From: Desulfobacteraceae bacterium
GTDB taxonomy: Bacteria > Desulfobacterota > Desulfobacteria > Desulfobacterales > JAABSP01
Reading direction: 5' to 3'
Assembly: GCA_011390345.1 (NCBI GenBank)
Contig: JAABSP010000025.1
Coordinates: 1-64,000 of the forward strand
Length of the DNA: 64,000 nt
A model generated the notes under the pieces. It was not told the DNA's origin and ran no database searches. It was given only the letters and a program-made list of their open reading frames with translations. The position numbers and the translations under genes were made by a program. Shown in pieces: positions 53,303-62,280 of this stretch. Positions within the stretch are counted from its first letter, which is position 1. Every line of letters starts with the position of its first letter.

Positions 53303-55639
53303 ATGGACAAAAAGTACGGCGTATATATCTGCACAGGATGCGGAATCGGGGAGTCTCTCGACATTCCGAAACTCTGCGAGGTCCCCGAAGAGGAAGGGAT
53401 TACCTGCAAGACCCACGGCCAGTTCTGCGGCAAAGAGGGTCTTGAGATGCTGCAGCAGGAGATCGACGGCGGGGTCAACACCCTGATGATCGCGGCCTGC
53501 TCCCCCAGGGTCAACTACGACACCTTTGATTTCCCGGGCAGTATCGTGGACCGGGTCAATATCCGGGAGCAGGTGGTCTGGTCCCATCCGAGGGACAAGT
53601 TCCCGGCGCTGACCGAGGAAGAGAAAGAGGACGAGGAGAAGTTCGACCGGGTTCAGATGATGGCCGAGGACTATCTCCGGATGAGCATGGCCAAGACCGA
53701 AAGGATCATCCTGCCCGAGCCCTATAAGCTCGAAGAGGAGATGAGCAAAAAGATCCTGGTGATCGGCGGCGGCGTCACCGGCATCACTGCTGCAATGGAT
53801 GCGGCAAAGGCCGGCTACGAGGTCACTCTGGTGGAAAAGGAGGAGAAGCTGGGAGGCTATGCAGCCAAAATGCGGAAGCAGATCCCGGTGGACGAGCCCT
53901 ATGAGAAGCCCATGAAACCGATGATCGGGGGGCTGATCGACGAGCTGAACGGATTTTCCAACGTCACGGTCAAGACCAGCACCGTGGTGGCACGCCTCGC
54001 GGGACAGCCGGGCGAGTTCTTCGTCACCTTCAAAAAGCCGGGCGAGAAGATCGAATTCGACGTTCCCTATCCGCTGCCCGAGGAGATGACGGTGGATGAG
54101 AGCGGCAAGGAACTCGATGCCGAGACCCTGCACCAGAAGTTCATGGAGTACAACGAAGGCCGGAAGGACATCCTGACCATCGACCCGAACGCGGAGAAGT
54201 TCGGCGCGGTGGTACTCGCTGCCGGCTGGAAGCCCTACAAGCCCAAAGAGGGCGAGTTTGCGCATCTCGGCTTCGGGGAAAATCCGGACGTGATCACCAA
54301 CTACCAGTTCGAGGAGATGGCAGCGGCAGGCAAGATCACCCGCCCCTCGGACGGCCAGCCGGCCAAATCGGTGGTCTTTGTCCAGACCCCCGGAAAAGAG
54401 GATGATGCAGACTTCTCCTACAGCGGCTCCACCGCAAGTCTTGTGGCCTTGAAGCATGCCACCTATCTGCGGGAGGACTACGACGACGCCAAGGCGTACA
54501 TCTTCTATCAGCACATGCGCACCCCGGGGCTTTCCGAGAACTTCTACAAATCGGTTCAGCAGGACACGGGGATCTTCCTCTCCAAGGGGAAGGTGAGCGC
54601 GGTATCGAAAAACGGCGACGGACTGACGGTCGAGGCTGAGGATACCCTGCTGGGGGAGAAGATCGGGGTCAAGGCCGATCTGGTGGTTCTGGGAACCGGC
54701 ATGGTGCCGGCCACCAAGGATGATCCTGTGGTCAACATGGCCTACCGCCAGGGCCCGGGATTCAGAGACATCGACCTCTTCAATGGGTATGTGGACTCCA
54801 ACTTCATCTGCTTCCCCTACGAGACCCAGCGGACCGGCATCTACGCGGCCGGAACGATCCGCCGGAACATGACCATGGGCGAGTGTATGGAGGATGCGGC
54901 CGGCGCTGCCCTGAAGACGATCCAGTCTCTGGAATCGGTCAACCGCGGCGTTTCGGTTCATCCCCGCTCCGGCGACATGACCTTCCCGGACTTCTTCTTC
55001 CAGAGATGCACCCAGTGCAAGCGCTGCACCCAGGAGTGCCCCTTTGGCGCGCTCGATGATGATGCCAAGGGAACACCCAAGCCGAACCCGACCCGGTGCC
55101 GGCGGTGCGGAACCTGCATGGGCGCCTGCCCCGAGCGGATCATCGGATTTGCCGACTACAGCATCGACAGCATCGGCTCCATGGTCAAAGCGGTACAGGT
55201 TCCGTCCGAGGACGACTATACAGAGCCGCCCTTCCGGGTTCTCGGGATAGTCTGCGAGAACGATGCGTATCCGGCACTCGATATCATCGGGTTGAACAAG
55301 GGCGCTTTTTCTGCGGATGTCCGTCTCATTCCGGTGCGCTGTCTCGGCTCCATGAACGTCATCTGGATCAAGGACGCGCTCTCCCAGGGAATGGACGGTG
55401 TCTTCCTGCTGGGCTGCAAGCACGGGGATGATTATCAGTGCCACTTTGTCAAGGGAAGCGAACTGGCCGACATCCGGGTGAAGAAGATCGGTGATGCGCT
55501 CGCGAGCCTCGCGCTGGAGCACGAGCGGGTCGCGCAGTTCGAGGTGGCCATCGACGACTATGACAAGCTGCCCAAGATCATCAATGATTTTGTGGAATCC
55601 ATCGAGGCTCTGGGGCCGAATCCGTTCAAGGGATTCTAA
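53303..55639 (+). CDS. qmoB: Quinone-interacting membrane-bound oxidoreductase subunit B
   Basis: A 778-aa fusion of HdrA-like and MvhD-like parts. An N-terminal HdrA region (VYICTGCGIGESLD), an FAD domain (VIGGGVTGITAAMDAAK near residue 150), a two-cluster ferredoxin-like segment (CTQCKRCTQECP, CRRCGTCMGACPERI at ~570-620) and a C-terminal MvhD [2Fe-2S]-like domain (GIVCENDAYPALD, LGCKHGDDYQCH) follow in order. It channels electrons within the Qmo complex. AGGAGG site present; no in-frame selenocysteine codon is needed. Confidence 0.97.
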   Translation: MDKKYGVYICTGCGIGESLDIPKLCEVPEEEGITCKTHGQFCGKEGLEMLQQEIDGGVNTLMIAACSPRVNYDTFDFPGSIVDRVNIREQVVWSHPRDKFPALTEEEKEDEEKFDRVQMMAEDYLRMSMAKTERIILPEPYKLEEEMSKKILVIGGGVTGITAAMDAAKAGYEVTLVEKEEKLGGYAAKMRKQIPVDEPYEKPMKPMIGGLIDELNGFSNVTVKTSTVVARLAGQPGEFFVTFKKPGEKIEFDVPYPLPEEMTVDESGKELDAETLHQKFMEYNEGRKDILTIDPNAEKFGAVVLAAGWKPYKPKEGEFAHLGFGENPDVITNYQFEEMAAAGKITRPSDGQPAKSVVFVQTPGKEDDADFSYSGSTASLVALKHATYLREDYDDAKAYIFYQHMRTPGLSENFYKSVQQDTGIFLSKGKVSAVSKNGDGLTVEAEDTLLGEKIGVKADLVVLGTGMVPATKDDPVVNMAYRQGPGFRDIDLFNGYVDSNFICFPYETQRTGIYAAGTIRRNMTMGECMEDAAGAALKTIQSLESVNRGVSVHPRSGDMTFPDFFFQRCTQCKRCTQECPFGALDDDAKGTPKPNPTRCRRCGTCMGACPERIIGFADYSIDSIGSMVKAVQVPSEDDYTEPPFRVLGIVCENDAYPALDIIGLNKGAFSADVRLIPVRCLGSMNVIWIKDALSQGMDGVFLLGCKHGDDYQCHFVKGSELADIRVKKIGDALASLALEHERVAQFEVAIDDYDKLPKIINDFVESIEALGPNPFKGF

Positions 55640-55660
55640 AGCGAAAAAAGGAGGTTTTGA

Positions 55661-56800
55661 ATGGCAGACCGATATATGATCGAGCCCGATCTGAACTTCA
55701 TCAAAGAGTTGAACGGGATGGGGGCCGATACGCTCAAGAAGTGTTATCAGTGCGCCACCTGCTCGGTGGCCTGTCCCATCTCGCCCGATGACCGCCCCTT
55801 TCCCCGAAAGGAGATGATCGCGGCCTCCTGGGGGCTCAAGGAGAAGCTGATCAAGAGCTGCGACATCTGGCTGTGCCACAACTGCGGGGACTGCACCACC
55901 ATGTGTCCTCGGGGGGCAAAGCCGGGCGATACTCTGGCGGCATTGCGCAACTATGCCATCATGGATTATGGAAAGCCGAGGGCATTGGCAGAGGCGGTGA
56001 ACGACCCAAAGAAGCTCCCGATTCTGCTGCTGATTCCCGCGGTGATCTTCGTGATCGTGGGGCTGATTACAGGGCTTCTCGACTTCACCCCCGAGGGGAG
56101 CGAGATCGTCCATTCCCATTTCTTCTCGAGCTGGCTGGTCGATCTTATCATGGTGCCGGCCTCGATCTGGACAGTGGTGATCTTTGCCATCGGCATCAAG
56201 GGGTTTATGAAGGACATCCATGAGAATGCGGTGGCCGAAGGCAAGACCCAGAAAGAGAAGCTGGAGATCGTGCCCTTTTTGAAGTCGATCGTAAACGTGA
56301 TCCCGAAGATTTTGATGCACTCCAAGTTCTCCGAGTGCGGCGAGAATGAGGAGCGGGCCACATCGCACATGATGGTCCTCTTCGGCTTCATCGGCCTTTT
56401 CATCGTCACCAGCATCTTCTTTGTGACCATGTACGGCTTTGGGATTCATGGACCATATTCGCAGTTGAACCCGGTCAAGTGGCTGGCGAACATCGCGGGT
56501 GTGGCGCTGGTGATCGGCAGTGCGCTGATGATCAAGAACCGGTTTGCAAAGCAGCCGGATCAGAACACCACCTATAAGGACTGGTCATTGATCGGGCTGG
56601 CGCTTGCGCTGGGTTTGACCGGTATGCTGACCGAGATGACGCGTCTTGGGGGCGCTGCAGGACTTTCCTATACGATCTATTTCATCCATCTGATGTTCGT
56701 GTTTGCTCTGTTCGTCTATCTGCCCTACTCAAAGCTGGCGCATCTGGTCTATCGGACCCTGGCGATCGCGTATGCGGATTACAGCGGGAGGAAGTTCTAA
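55661..56800 (+). CDS. qmoC: Quinone-interacting membrane-bound oxidoreductase subunit C
   Basis: A 379-aa membrane anchor. The N-terminal HdrC-like part has two [4Fe-4S] motifs, CYQCATCSVACPIS and CHNCGDCTTMCPRGAKPGD. The C-terminal ~260 residues contain about six helices of the HdrE/NarI cytochrome b type, with candidate haem-binding His residues (HSHFF, HMMVLFG, FIHLMF). It oxidises menaquinol in the membrane. AAGGAGG precedes the ATG, and it ends the qmo operon. Confidence 0.96.
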   Translation: MADRYMIEPDLNFIKELNGMGADTLKKCYQCATCSVACPISPDDRPFPRKEMIAASWGLKEKLIKSCDIWLCHNCGDCTTMCPRGAKPGDTLAALRNYAIMDYGKPRALAEAVNDPKKLPILLLIPAVIFVIVGLITGLLDFTPEGSEIVHSHFFSSWLVDLIMVPASIWTVVIFAIGIKGFMKDIHENAVAEGKTQKEKLEIVPFLKSIVNVIPKILMHSKFSECGENEERATSHMMVLFGFIGLFIVTSIFFVTMYGFGIHGPYSQLNPVKWLANIAGVALVIGSALMIKNRFAKQPDQNTTYKDWSLIGLALALGLTGMLTEMTRLGGAAGLSYTIYFIHLMFVFALFVYLPYSKLAHLVYRTLAIAYADYSGRKF

Positions 56801-56868
56801 GGGTAGTTTGAAAAGCAGCTTTAGCAGGAAAAAGATGATCTGATCTTTTTCAGATTATTTCTTAAAAG

Positions 56869-56901
56869 GGCGTGTCGGGGTTTTCCCGGCGCGCCTTTTT
56901 T
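56869..56901 (+). terminator. Rho-independent terminator after qmoC
   Basis: GGCGTGTCGGG (56869-56879) pairs with CCCGGCGCGCC (56885-56895), an 11-bp stem with two G-U pairs and a 5-base loop, followed by six T. Confidence 0.85.
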
Positions 56902-57282
56902 ATTGGGTAAAAGGGGGAAAGGGGGAAAGGAGAACGGTGCTGCTTTTTGCCGGAAGAATGGGCCGGTCATCTGCTGAAGGAAAAGGACGAAAACGACATA
57001 AAGGACGAAAAGGAGAGAGTGGTTTTGGGATCAGATGGATTTGGTCCGCTGGCGGTGCGGCCTGATCGATTCCTTTGTTGAGGTGTAACAGATGGAATCG
57101 GAGCTGATGATGATTGGGGCAGATGATAATGGGGTCAAAGGGGAAGAGTTGCCCTCTATGAACTGATCTGACAAAAGGGCAAAGGGAAAGAATGGAGAGG
57201 GGAAGGGGAGAAGAAAGGTCAAAGCCGTCATAGTCTATACTTATAGCGGTGCGGCCATTTTGGATCTTCAAGCCACAAACGT

Positions 57283-57316
57283 AAAAAGGCCGGAAGCAGA
57301 TGCCTCCGGCCTTTTT
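57283..57316 (-). terminator. Terminator of the porin gene, bidirectional
   Basis: AAAAAGGCCGGAAGCA (57283-57298) and TGCCTCCGGCCTTTTT (57301-57316) form a long stem with one mismatch and a 2-base loop. A/T runs on both sides let it work in both directions. It lies 38 bases after the porin stop. Confidence 0.85.
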
Positions 57317-57353
57317 GTACTCACTCAATGGAAAACTAAACTAAAGGATCAGC

Positions 57354-58679
57354 TTAGAAGCTGAGGGAGAGACGGGTTCCCAGCTCGTAAGGATCGGCAT
57401 CATCCTTCGCTCCGCCGGTTGTTGCATCGCCTGCGAAGAGATAGGCACCGACCAGGTCGATATTCATGCCCGGTACGAGCTGATAGGTAAGGCGAAGGTC
57501 CAGTTCAATTCCGAGTTCATCCTCTTCAATGTTGGACTGAAAGACATCATCATCCCGGCCGGTGTCGATATCGATGGTGATATCGCCGTCTTTTCTGGCA
57601 TACCACACATCAAATGCTACAGTAAGCTTATCCATCGGCTTGACAGTCACACCGATGTTCCCTGCCATGATGTCAGAGATCTGATCGGCTGGGGCATTGT
57701 TGGATACCTGATAATATGAAGTATCACCGAACATGCCGTATCCCATGATCTCCGCCCAGTAATGTGATTGCAGACCGGGAACCACAAATGCCTCGTCTTC
57801 ATCATCATTGGGATCATCATCTCCGGATGCCCAGAACGCCTGACCGTGGACATCACCAAAGGAAAGGTTGAACTTGAAACCGAGAGCAGCCAGAAATCCG
57901 CTGAAATCCTGAGAGCTTCCATCGGCCATATCGACATCGCCGCCCTGATAGATACCCGTTAACCAGACCGAAACCGGATCAAAGTCCATATCGATATCCA
58001 TACCGACAAAAAACTTATTCAGATCGTCATAGGCAGCGCCCATGTAATCTTCGGCATTGTCGGAAAAGTAATAAAGACCATAGGGATTGATCACGAAGTC
58101 GCCGAAAGCGAAGACCGGGGCCAAACCAAAGATATCGAGATCTCTTGCATTAAATCCGGGTCCTCCTTCATATCCCTTAATCCAGAGAAAAGGAATCGCG
58201 ACGGTGTCGGTTTTGAAGTTGAGAACCGCTGCAGCAGCATCGTTATCGGCCAGAAAACCACGAGCAAGATAGATACCCTGCACACCGACCTTGGCGTTTA
58301 GTGCGCCAAGGTTAAAATCGGCGTAGGAGTTTTTGATCTCCAGGTTCGCTCCATCGGCACCAACCTGTCCATAGCCTCTGTTTGTCGGTGCACCTGCTGC
58401 ACGGCTGCCTGCCGGGGCGCCCCAAGTGGCATCCATCTCGAATTTGTTGACGAACTTCAGGTTCTCATGGAAGACCGCTGTCAGGTAAAGACGCGTACGG
58501 GTATCGACTGCCGTGACATCATTTGCCTCGGATACATCATCATCGGTACCGTCAAAATTCTGCTGGGTATAAGCCCTCGTCCGCCAATACCCGCCAAACT
58601 CGAACTCCATCGCGGCCACGGGAAGCACGAATGCCACCACGAGCAACGCGGCCAGCGCTAACACTGCAAATTTCTTCAT
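57354..58679 (-). CDS. Outer-membrane porin-like beta-barrel protein
   Basis: A 441-aa secreted protein. A signal peptide (MKKFAVLALAALLVVAFVLP, cleavage near PVAA-MEF) precedes an acidic sequence alternating polar and aromatic residues, with Asp-rich turns, ending in LGTRLSLSF; the terminal Phe is the Bam recognition signal. It resembles major porins of sulfate-reducing bacteria. Solute specificity is unknown. ATG 58679 is chosen over 58697 because AGGAGG lies 7-8 bases upstream of it. The long leader and strong terminator suggest high expression. Confidence 0.85.
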   Translation of the reverse strand: MKKFAVLALAALLVVAFVLPVAAMEFEFGGYWRTRAYTQQNFDGTDDDVSEANDVTAVDTRTRLYLTAVFHENLKFVNKFEMDATWGAPAGSRAAGAPTNRGYGQVGADGANLEIKNSYADFNLGALNAKVGVQGIYLARGFLADNDAAAAVLNFKTDTVAIPFLWIKGYEGGPGFNARDLDIFGLAPVFAFGDFVINPYGLYYFSDNAEDYMGAAYDDLNKFFVGMDIDMDFDPVSVWLTGIYQGGDVDMADGSSQDFSGFLAALGFKFNLSFGDVHGQAFWASGDDDPNDDEDEAFVVPGLQSHYWAEIMGYGMFGDTSYYQVSNNAPADQISDIMAGNIGVTVKPMDKLTVAFDVWYARKDGDITIDIDTGRDDDVFQSNIEEDELGIELDLRLTYQLVPGMNIDLVGAYLFAGDATTGGAKDDADPYELGTRLSLSF

Positions 58680-59010
58680 CTTTTTTTCCTCCTTCATTTT
58701 GTTGAAACGTACAATTACGCAGAAAACCTAATAACCCTTCAAACTACAAGTGCGGTTGCCCTTCACCTCCTTTCATCTATTCAGTCCTTTTATATCTTAC
58801 GGTTTTCGATCTCTTCATCCATATCCTTATCCTTAATCCTTATATATCACATTTCCACTGATTTGCAAAATACCATATAATGCTTGCTAACAGTCCCCCT
58901 TTGACATGTCAAGTTTTTTTTACTATTATGGAGACCGTCAGCAGGGCATGGTTCTCCACAAAATGCCCTATTTCCCTATATACCGTTTTGAAAAAATCTT
59001 CAACTGTAAA
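58680..59010. other. 331-base divergent region, porin and aminopeptidase
   Basis: Contains a minus-strand candidate promoter for the porin (TTGCAA at 58863-58868 and TATATA at 58841-58846, 16-base spacer) with a ~160-base leader, and the plus-strand aminopeptidase promoter at 58901-58929. Between them the leader contains short direct repeats of ATCCTTA (about 58825-58845). A second AGGAGG-like site lies in the porin leader near 58770 with no start codon of its own. Confidence 0.5.
58901..58929 (+). promoter_or_regulatory. Sigma-70 promoter of the aminopeptidase gene, with palindrome
   Basis: TTGACA (58901-58906) and TATTAT (58924-58929) are 17 bases apart. The -35 box sits inside a perfect 12-bp palindrome, TTGACATGTCAA (58901-58912), which could be a repressor site. 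The start would be near 58936, 75 bases before the ATG. Confidence 0.7.
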
Positions 59011-60300
59011 ATGAAATATTTGCCGATTGATCTAAAATTATTTCAGGAGAACCGCAGGCGGTTCGTCCGCCACCTCGAGCCCGGTTCCATTGCCGTCTTC
59101 AATGCCAACGACATCATGCCCACCAGCGCGGACGGCATCCACGCGTTTGTCCAGAACACCGACATCTTCTACCTCTCGGGCATCGACCAGGAGGAGACGA
59201 TCCTCCTCCTCTTTCCCGATGCGGTCGAGGAGAAGCACCGCCAGATCCTTTTTCTACGGGAGACCAGCGAGCAGATCGTCACCTGGGAGGGGCACAAGCT
59301 GACAAAAGAGGCCGCGACACAGATATCCGGAATCGAAACGATCCATTGGACCTCCGAGTTCGAGCGGACCTTCCGGCCACTGGTCTTCGAGGCCGGCCGC
59401 ATCTACCTCAACACCAACGAACACTCAAGAGCCGACACGACCGTGGAGACCCGGGACGCCCGCTTTATCCGCTGGTGCATGGGGCAGTTTCCCCTGCACC
59501 GGTACGAACGGGCCGCGCCGATCCTGCGGGATCTTAGGGCCGTCAAATCCCCCATCGAGATATCCCTGATCCGCAGCGCGTGCGAGATCACCGAAACGGC
59601 CTTCCGACGGCTGCTCTCCTTTATCCGGCCAGGTGTATGGGAGTTCGAGATCGAGGCCGGGATCGTCCATGAATTTTTGAAAAACCGCTCCCGGGGGCCC
59701 GCATACGAGCCTATCGTGGCCTCCGGAGAGAACGCCTGCGTCCTCCACTACGTCAAAAACGACCAGCAGTGCAGGGACGGGGATCTGGTGCTGATGGACT
59801 TCGGGGCCGAATATGCCAACTATGCCTCGGACCTGACCCGGACAGTCCCGGTCAATGGCCGCTTCACTCCCCGGCAGCGGGCCGTCTATGACGCGGTGCT
59901 GCGGGTCCAGCGCGGAGCCATCGACATGCTGCGGCCCGGAAATATCTTAAAGGATTATCAGAAGGCCGTGGGAAAAATGATGGAGAAGGAGCTGATCGAT
60001 CTCGGGCTGCTTGATGCGGGCGATGTCAAAGATCAGGACGAGAAAAAGCCCCTCTACCGGAAATATTTCATGCACGGAACCTCCCACCATATGGGGCTCG
60101 ATGTCCATGACCTCGGGGATCTCCACCGGAAGTTTACGCCGGGGATGGTCTTCACCTGCGAGCCCGGGATCTACATCAAGGAGGAGAAGATCGGGGTCCG
60201 GCTGGAAAATGATATCCTCATCACCGAAAACGGTCCGGTTGACCTGATGGAGACGATTCCGATCGAGGCAGAGGAGATCGAGGATCTGATGAATGCGTGA
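59011..60300 (+). CDS. Xaa-Pro aminopeptidase (M24B, AMP_N type)
   Basis: A 429-aa protein. An AMP_N creatinase-like domain (~1-155) precedes the M24 pita-bread domain. The five ligands of the dinuclear metal site are visible: two Asp in DFGAEYANYASDLTRTVP, His in HGTSHHMGLDVHD, Glu in CEPGIY and Glu in VRLENDILIT. It removes an N-terminal residue before proline in the cytoplasm. The frame stays open to 58906, but ATG 59011 fits the family start and lies after the promoter; no ribosome site is strong. Confidence 0.93.
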   Translation: MKYLPIDLKLFQENRRRFVRHLEPGSIAVFNANDIMPTSADGIHAFVQNTDIFYLSGIDQEETILLLFPDAVEEKHRQILFLRETSEQIVTWEGHKLTKEAATQISGIETIHWTSEFERTFRPLVFEAGRIYLNTNEHSRADTTVETRDARFIRWCMGQFPLHRYERAAPILRDLRAVKSPIEISLIRSACEITETAFRRLLSFIRPGVWEFEIEAGIVHEFLKNRSRGPAYEPIVASGENACVLHYVKNDQQCRDGDLVLMDFGAEYANYASDLTRTVPVNGRFTPRQRAVYDAVLRVQRGAIDMLRPGNILKDYQKAVGKMMEKELIDLGLLDAGDVKDQDEKKPLYRKYFMHGTSHHMGLDVHDLGDLHRKFTPGMVFTCEPGIYIKEEKIGVRLENDILITENGPVDLMETIPIEAEEIEDLMNA

Positions 60301-60330
60301 TCTGACATTAGGCCTCAGCCGCCGATCCCG

Positions 60331-60360
60331 GCATCGGGAAAGGCCCGATCCGCTTTTTTT
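60331..60360 (+). terminator. Probable terminator after the aminopeptidase gene
   Basis: ATCGGG-AAAGG-CCCGAT (60333-60349) forms a 6-bp stem, followed by a run of seven T (60354-60360). The stem is short, so it may be a weak terminator; the DUF456 gene begins 38 bases later. Confidence 0.5.
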
Positions 60361-60397
60361 CAAACCTTTTTTCGAGAAGATGTGCTAAAGTTTCCCC

Positions 60398-60895
60398 ATG
60401 ATAGAAACGACGCTGCTCATTCTCTGGTTAATTCTCGGCTTTGCCCTGATCGTTGCCGGGATCGCCTTCTGCATCATGCCGGTGCTGCCGGGGCCGCCGC
60501 TCAGCTTTGCGGGCCTGATCCTTCTGGCATGGGTTCGGGACTGGACCCCCTTTTCGGGCCGATTTTTGATCATCATGGCCGGGCTGATGCTCTTCGTTCT
60601 CCTTCTCGATTCGATTGTCCCGCTGCTGGGGGCCAGAAAATTCGGCGCCTCCCGACAGGGGCTCTGGGGCTCGGTTCTGGGGATGCTCGCGGGGATCTTC
60701 GTCTTTCCGCCGTGGGGGATCATCATCGGAGCATTCGTGGGCGCACTTATCGGTGAGATCGCATCGGGAAAAGAGCGCAAAGAGGCGATCCGGGTCGGCT
60801 GGGGCATCTTCGTGGGGACCCTGGTCGGCGTCGGCATGAAGCTGGCCTACAGCCTGTCGGCCCTCTTCTTCTACATCCGGGGGATGATCGTCTGA
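60398..60895 (+). CDS. DUF456 membrane protein
   Basis: A 165-aa integral membrane protein of the DUF456 family with about four helices; PVLPGPPLSFAGLILLAWVRD and the GLWGSVLGMLAGIFVFPPWG glycine-rich helix are the family's signature. Function unknown. The gene is plus-strand and ends eight bases before the convergent amidohydrolase stop. Confidence 0.88.
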   Translation: MIETTLLILWLILGFALIVAGIAFCIMPVLPGPPLSFAGLILLAWVRDWTPFSGRFLIIMAGLMLFVLLLDSIVPLLGARKFGASRQGLWGSVLGMLAGIFVFPPWGIIIGAFVGALIGEIASGKERKEAIRVGWGIFVGTLVGVGMKLAYSLSALFFYIRGMIV

Positions 60896-60903
60896 TCCGG
60901 GTT

Positions 60904-61668
60904 TCAAACCCCAGGGCGATTCCCAGACAGCATCCGCCGCAGGTTTCCCCCCACCAGCCCTTCCTGAACATCTTCCGGCAGATTCATCTGCAGCACCTTC
61001 TCCAGCTCCTCTTCCGGATCTCCGAAGGGAAAATCGGAGCCGAACAGCAGCCGCTCATGGCCGTATCGGTTCAGGTAATCCGCGATATCCGATGCCGAAG
61101 CCAGCGCGGTGTCCGCGTAAATGTTCTCCATCTCCCAGATCCCGTGCCGCTTCAGGGCATCATAGCCGCCGTTCAAAAGCCCTAAATGGGGGATGATCAC
61201 CCGAACCCCGGGTGCGATCTCCCGGATGAATCTGAGGGTGTTCTTCAGCTCCTCCTCGAGTACCACCGGCAGGTTTCTCTCCCGAATGACCTCGATCGCG
61301 TTTGCGCATTCCGGCGCATCATAATGATAGACCGGCTCCCCCGGGTGGCGATGCCACTTGATCCCCTGATGATCGTCCGATAATTGGTCCACCGCAAAAT
61401 CGTTCCAGATGAAGAAGTAGGGGATCACCGGGAAATCCTCGTCCCCCGCGGTCAGCAGGTACCGGTTGGCCCGCCGGCGCCGTTCCTGCCATCGGAAATT
61501 GTCTTCGAAACCGGGATCATGCCGGTCATATATCTCCATCACCGGCGGAAACATGACCACCGATCCTATGCCGCCCCCTCTTGCCCGTTCTGCGTAATCG
61601 CGGAAGGACTGGGGCGGGTTCCGGTCCTGAATTCCGCCGTGGGCGTGCGCGTCGATAATGCTCTTCAT
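60904..61668 (-). CDS. Amidohydrolase_2-type metal-dependent hydrolase
   Basis: A 254-aa TIM-barrel protein with the N-terminal DAHAHGG metal motif, a central His in VIIPHLGLLNGGYD and the C-terminal FGSDFPFGDP Asp. Substrate unknown; members are decarboxylases or lactone/amide hydrolases. ATG 61668 has a GAGGA site and overlaps the pgsA stop, so it is co-translated with phospholipid synthesis. Confidence 0.88.
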   Translation of the reverse strand: MKSIIDAHAHGGIQDRNPPQSFRDYAERARGGGIGSVVMFPPVMEIYDRHDPGFEDNFRWQERRRRANRYLLTAGDEDFPVIPYFFIWNDFAVDQLSDDHQGIKWHRHPGEPVYHYDAPECANAIEVIRERNLPVVLEEELKNTLRFIREIAPGVRVIIPHLGLLNGGYDALKRHGIWEMENIYADTALASASDIADYLNRYGHERLLFGSDFPFGDPEEELEKVLQMNLPEDVQEGLVGGNLRRMLSGNRPGV

Positions 61669-62252
61669 AAATCCTCTTCCGATCTTTCTGGTTCTGAGTT
61701 CTCGGTCTGGGGGTGTTCATCTCCCAGCACATTCATGCCGATATAGATGTAGTGGAGCCCGGAGATCGAGGTCAAAATCGCGGTCAGGATGTAGAGGCCG
61801 TACTGGAACGGAAAATTTCTGTCGAGAAGGATCACGAATACAGTGAAGAGCTGGGCTGTTGTGGTCATTTTGCTGGCGATGCTGGGCCGGACCTCCATTC
61901 CGAGATCCATCAGTTTCAGGGTCGCCACCCCGGTCAGAATGAGGATGTCCCGGCTGATGACGATCACCGCAAGCCAGTCCGGAACCGATCCGAGAAAACC
62001 GAGACAGATATAGGAGGCAAGGATCAGGAGTTTGTCCGCGATGGGATCGAGATAGACCCCCAGCAGGGTTCTCTGGTCCAGCCATCTCGCGGTGATCCCG
62101 TCCAAGGCGTCGGAGATGGCCGCGATGATGAAGATGAAGAGGGCAAAGGAGAAGATCCCCTTCAGCAGCGCGATGACAAAGAGCGGCGTCAGCAGAATCC
62201 GGATCAGGGTCAGGATGTTGGGGATGTTGATGGTCAGCCGGGGCGCTCTCAT
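61665..62252 (-). CDS. pgsA: CDP-diacylglycerol--glycerol-3-phosphate 3-phosphatidyltransferase
   Basis: A 195-aa membrane enzyme that makes phosphatidylglycerol phosphate. The complete CDP-alcohol phosphotransferase motif D-x2-DG-x2-AR-x8-G-x3-D-x3-D is present, starting at DALDGITARW (residues ~45-70). About six helices. The short ~29-base gap from the upstream secreted protein gene suggests one operon. Confidence 0.92.
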   Translation of the reverse strand: MRAPRLTINIPNILTLIRILLTPLFVIALLKGIFSFALFIFIIAAISDALDGITARWLDQRTLLGVYLDPIADKLLILASYICLGFLGSVPDWLAVIVISRDILILTGVATLKLMDLGMEVRPSIASKMTTTAQLFTVFVILLDRNFPFQYGLYILTAILTSISGLHYIYIGMNVLGDEHPQTENSEPERSEEDL

Positions 62253-62280
62253 GATCCCGCTCTCTTCCTTCTGCCGGAGA

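Larger units (their letters stand above)
56801..57353. other. 553-base gap between qmoC and the porin gene
   Basis: Holds the qmoC terminator (56869-56901) and the porin terminator (57283-57316). Just before it, GAAAAAGAT and ATCTTTTTC near 56828-56851 can also pair. The middle (~56902-57282) is strongly purine-rich on the plus strand (runs such as AAAGGGGGAAAGGGGG and GGACGAAAAGGAG) and has no gene with a start and ribosome site. A 142-aa minus-strand frame across it is not protein-like. Confidence 0.6.

Noticed and set aside
53300..56449. 1049-aa minus-strand frame opposite qmoB and qmoC
   Set aside because: It is the antisense of genes with strongly biased codons, which suppress stops in that frame. 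It has no ribosome site, and the sense strand carries complete known Fe-S and FAD motifs.
56900..57328. 142-aa minus-strand frame after qmoC
   Set aside because: No ribosome site, odd composition (Pro/Leu/Phe-rich), and it covers the bidirectional porin terminator.
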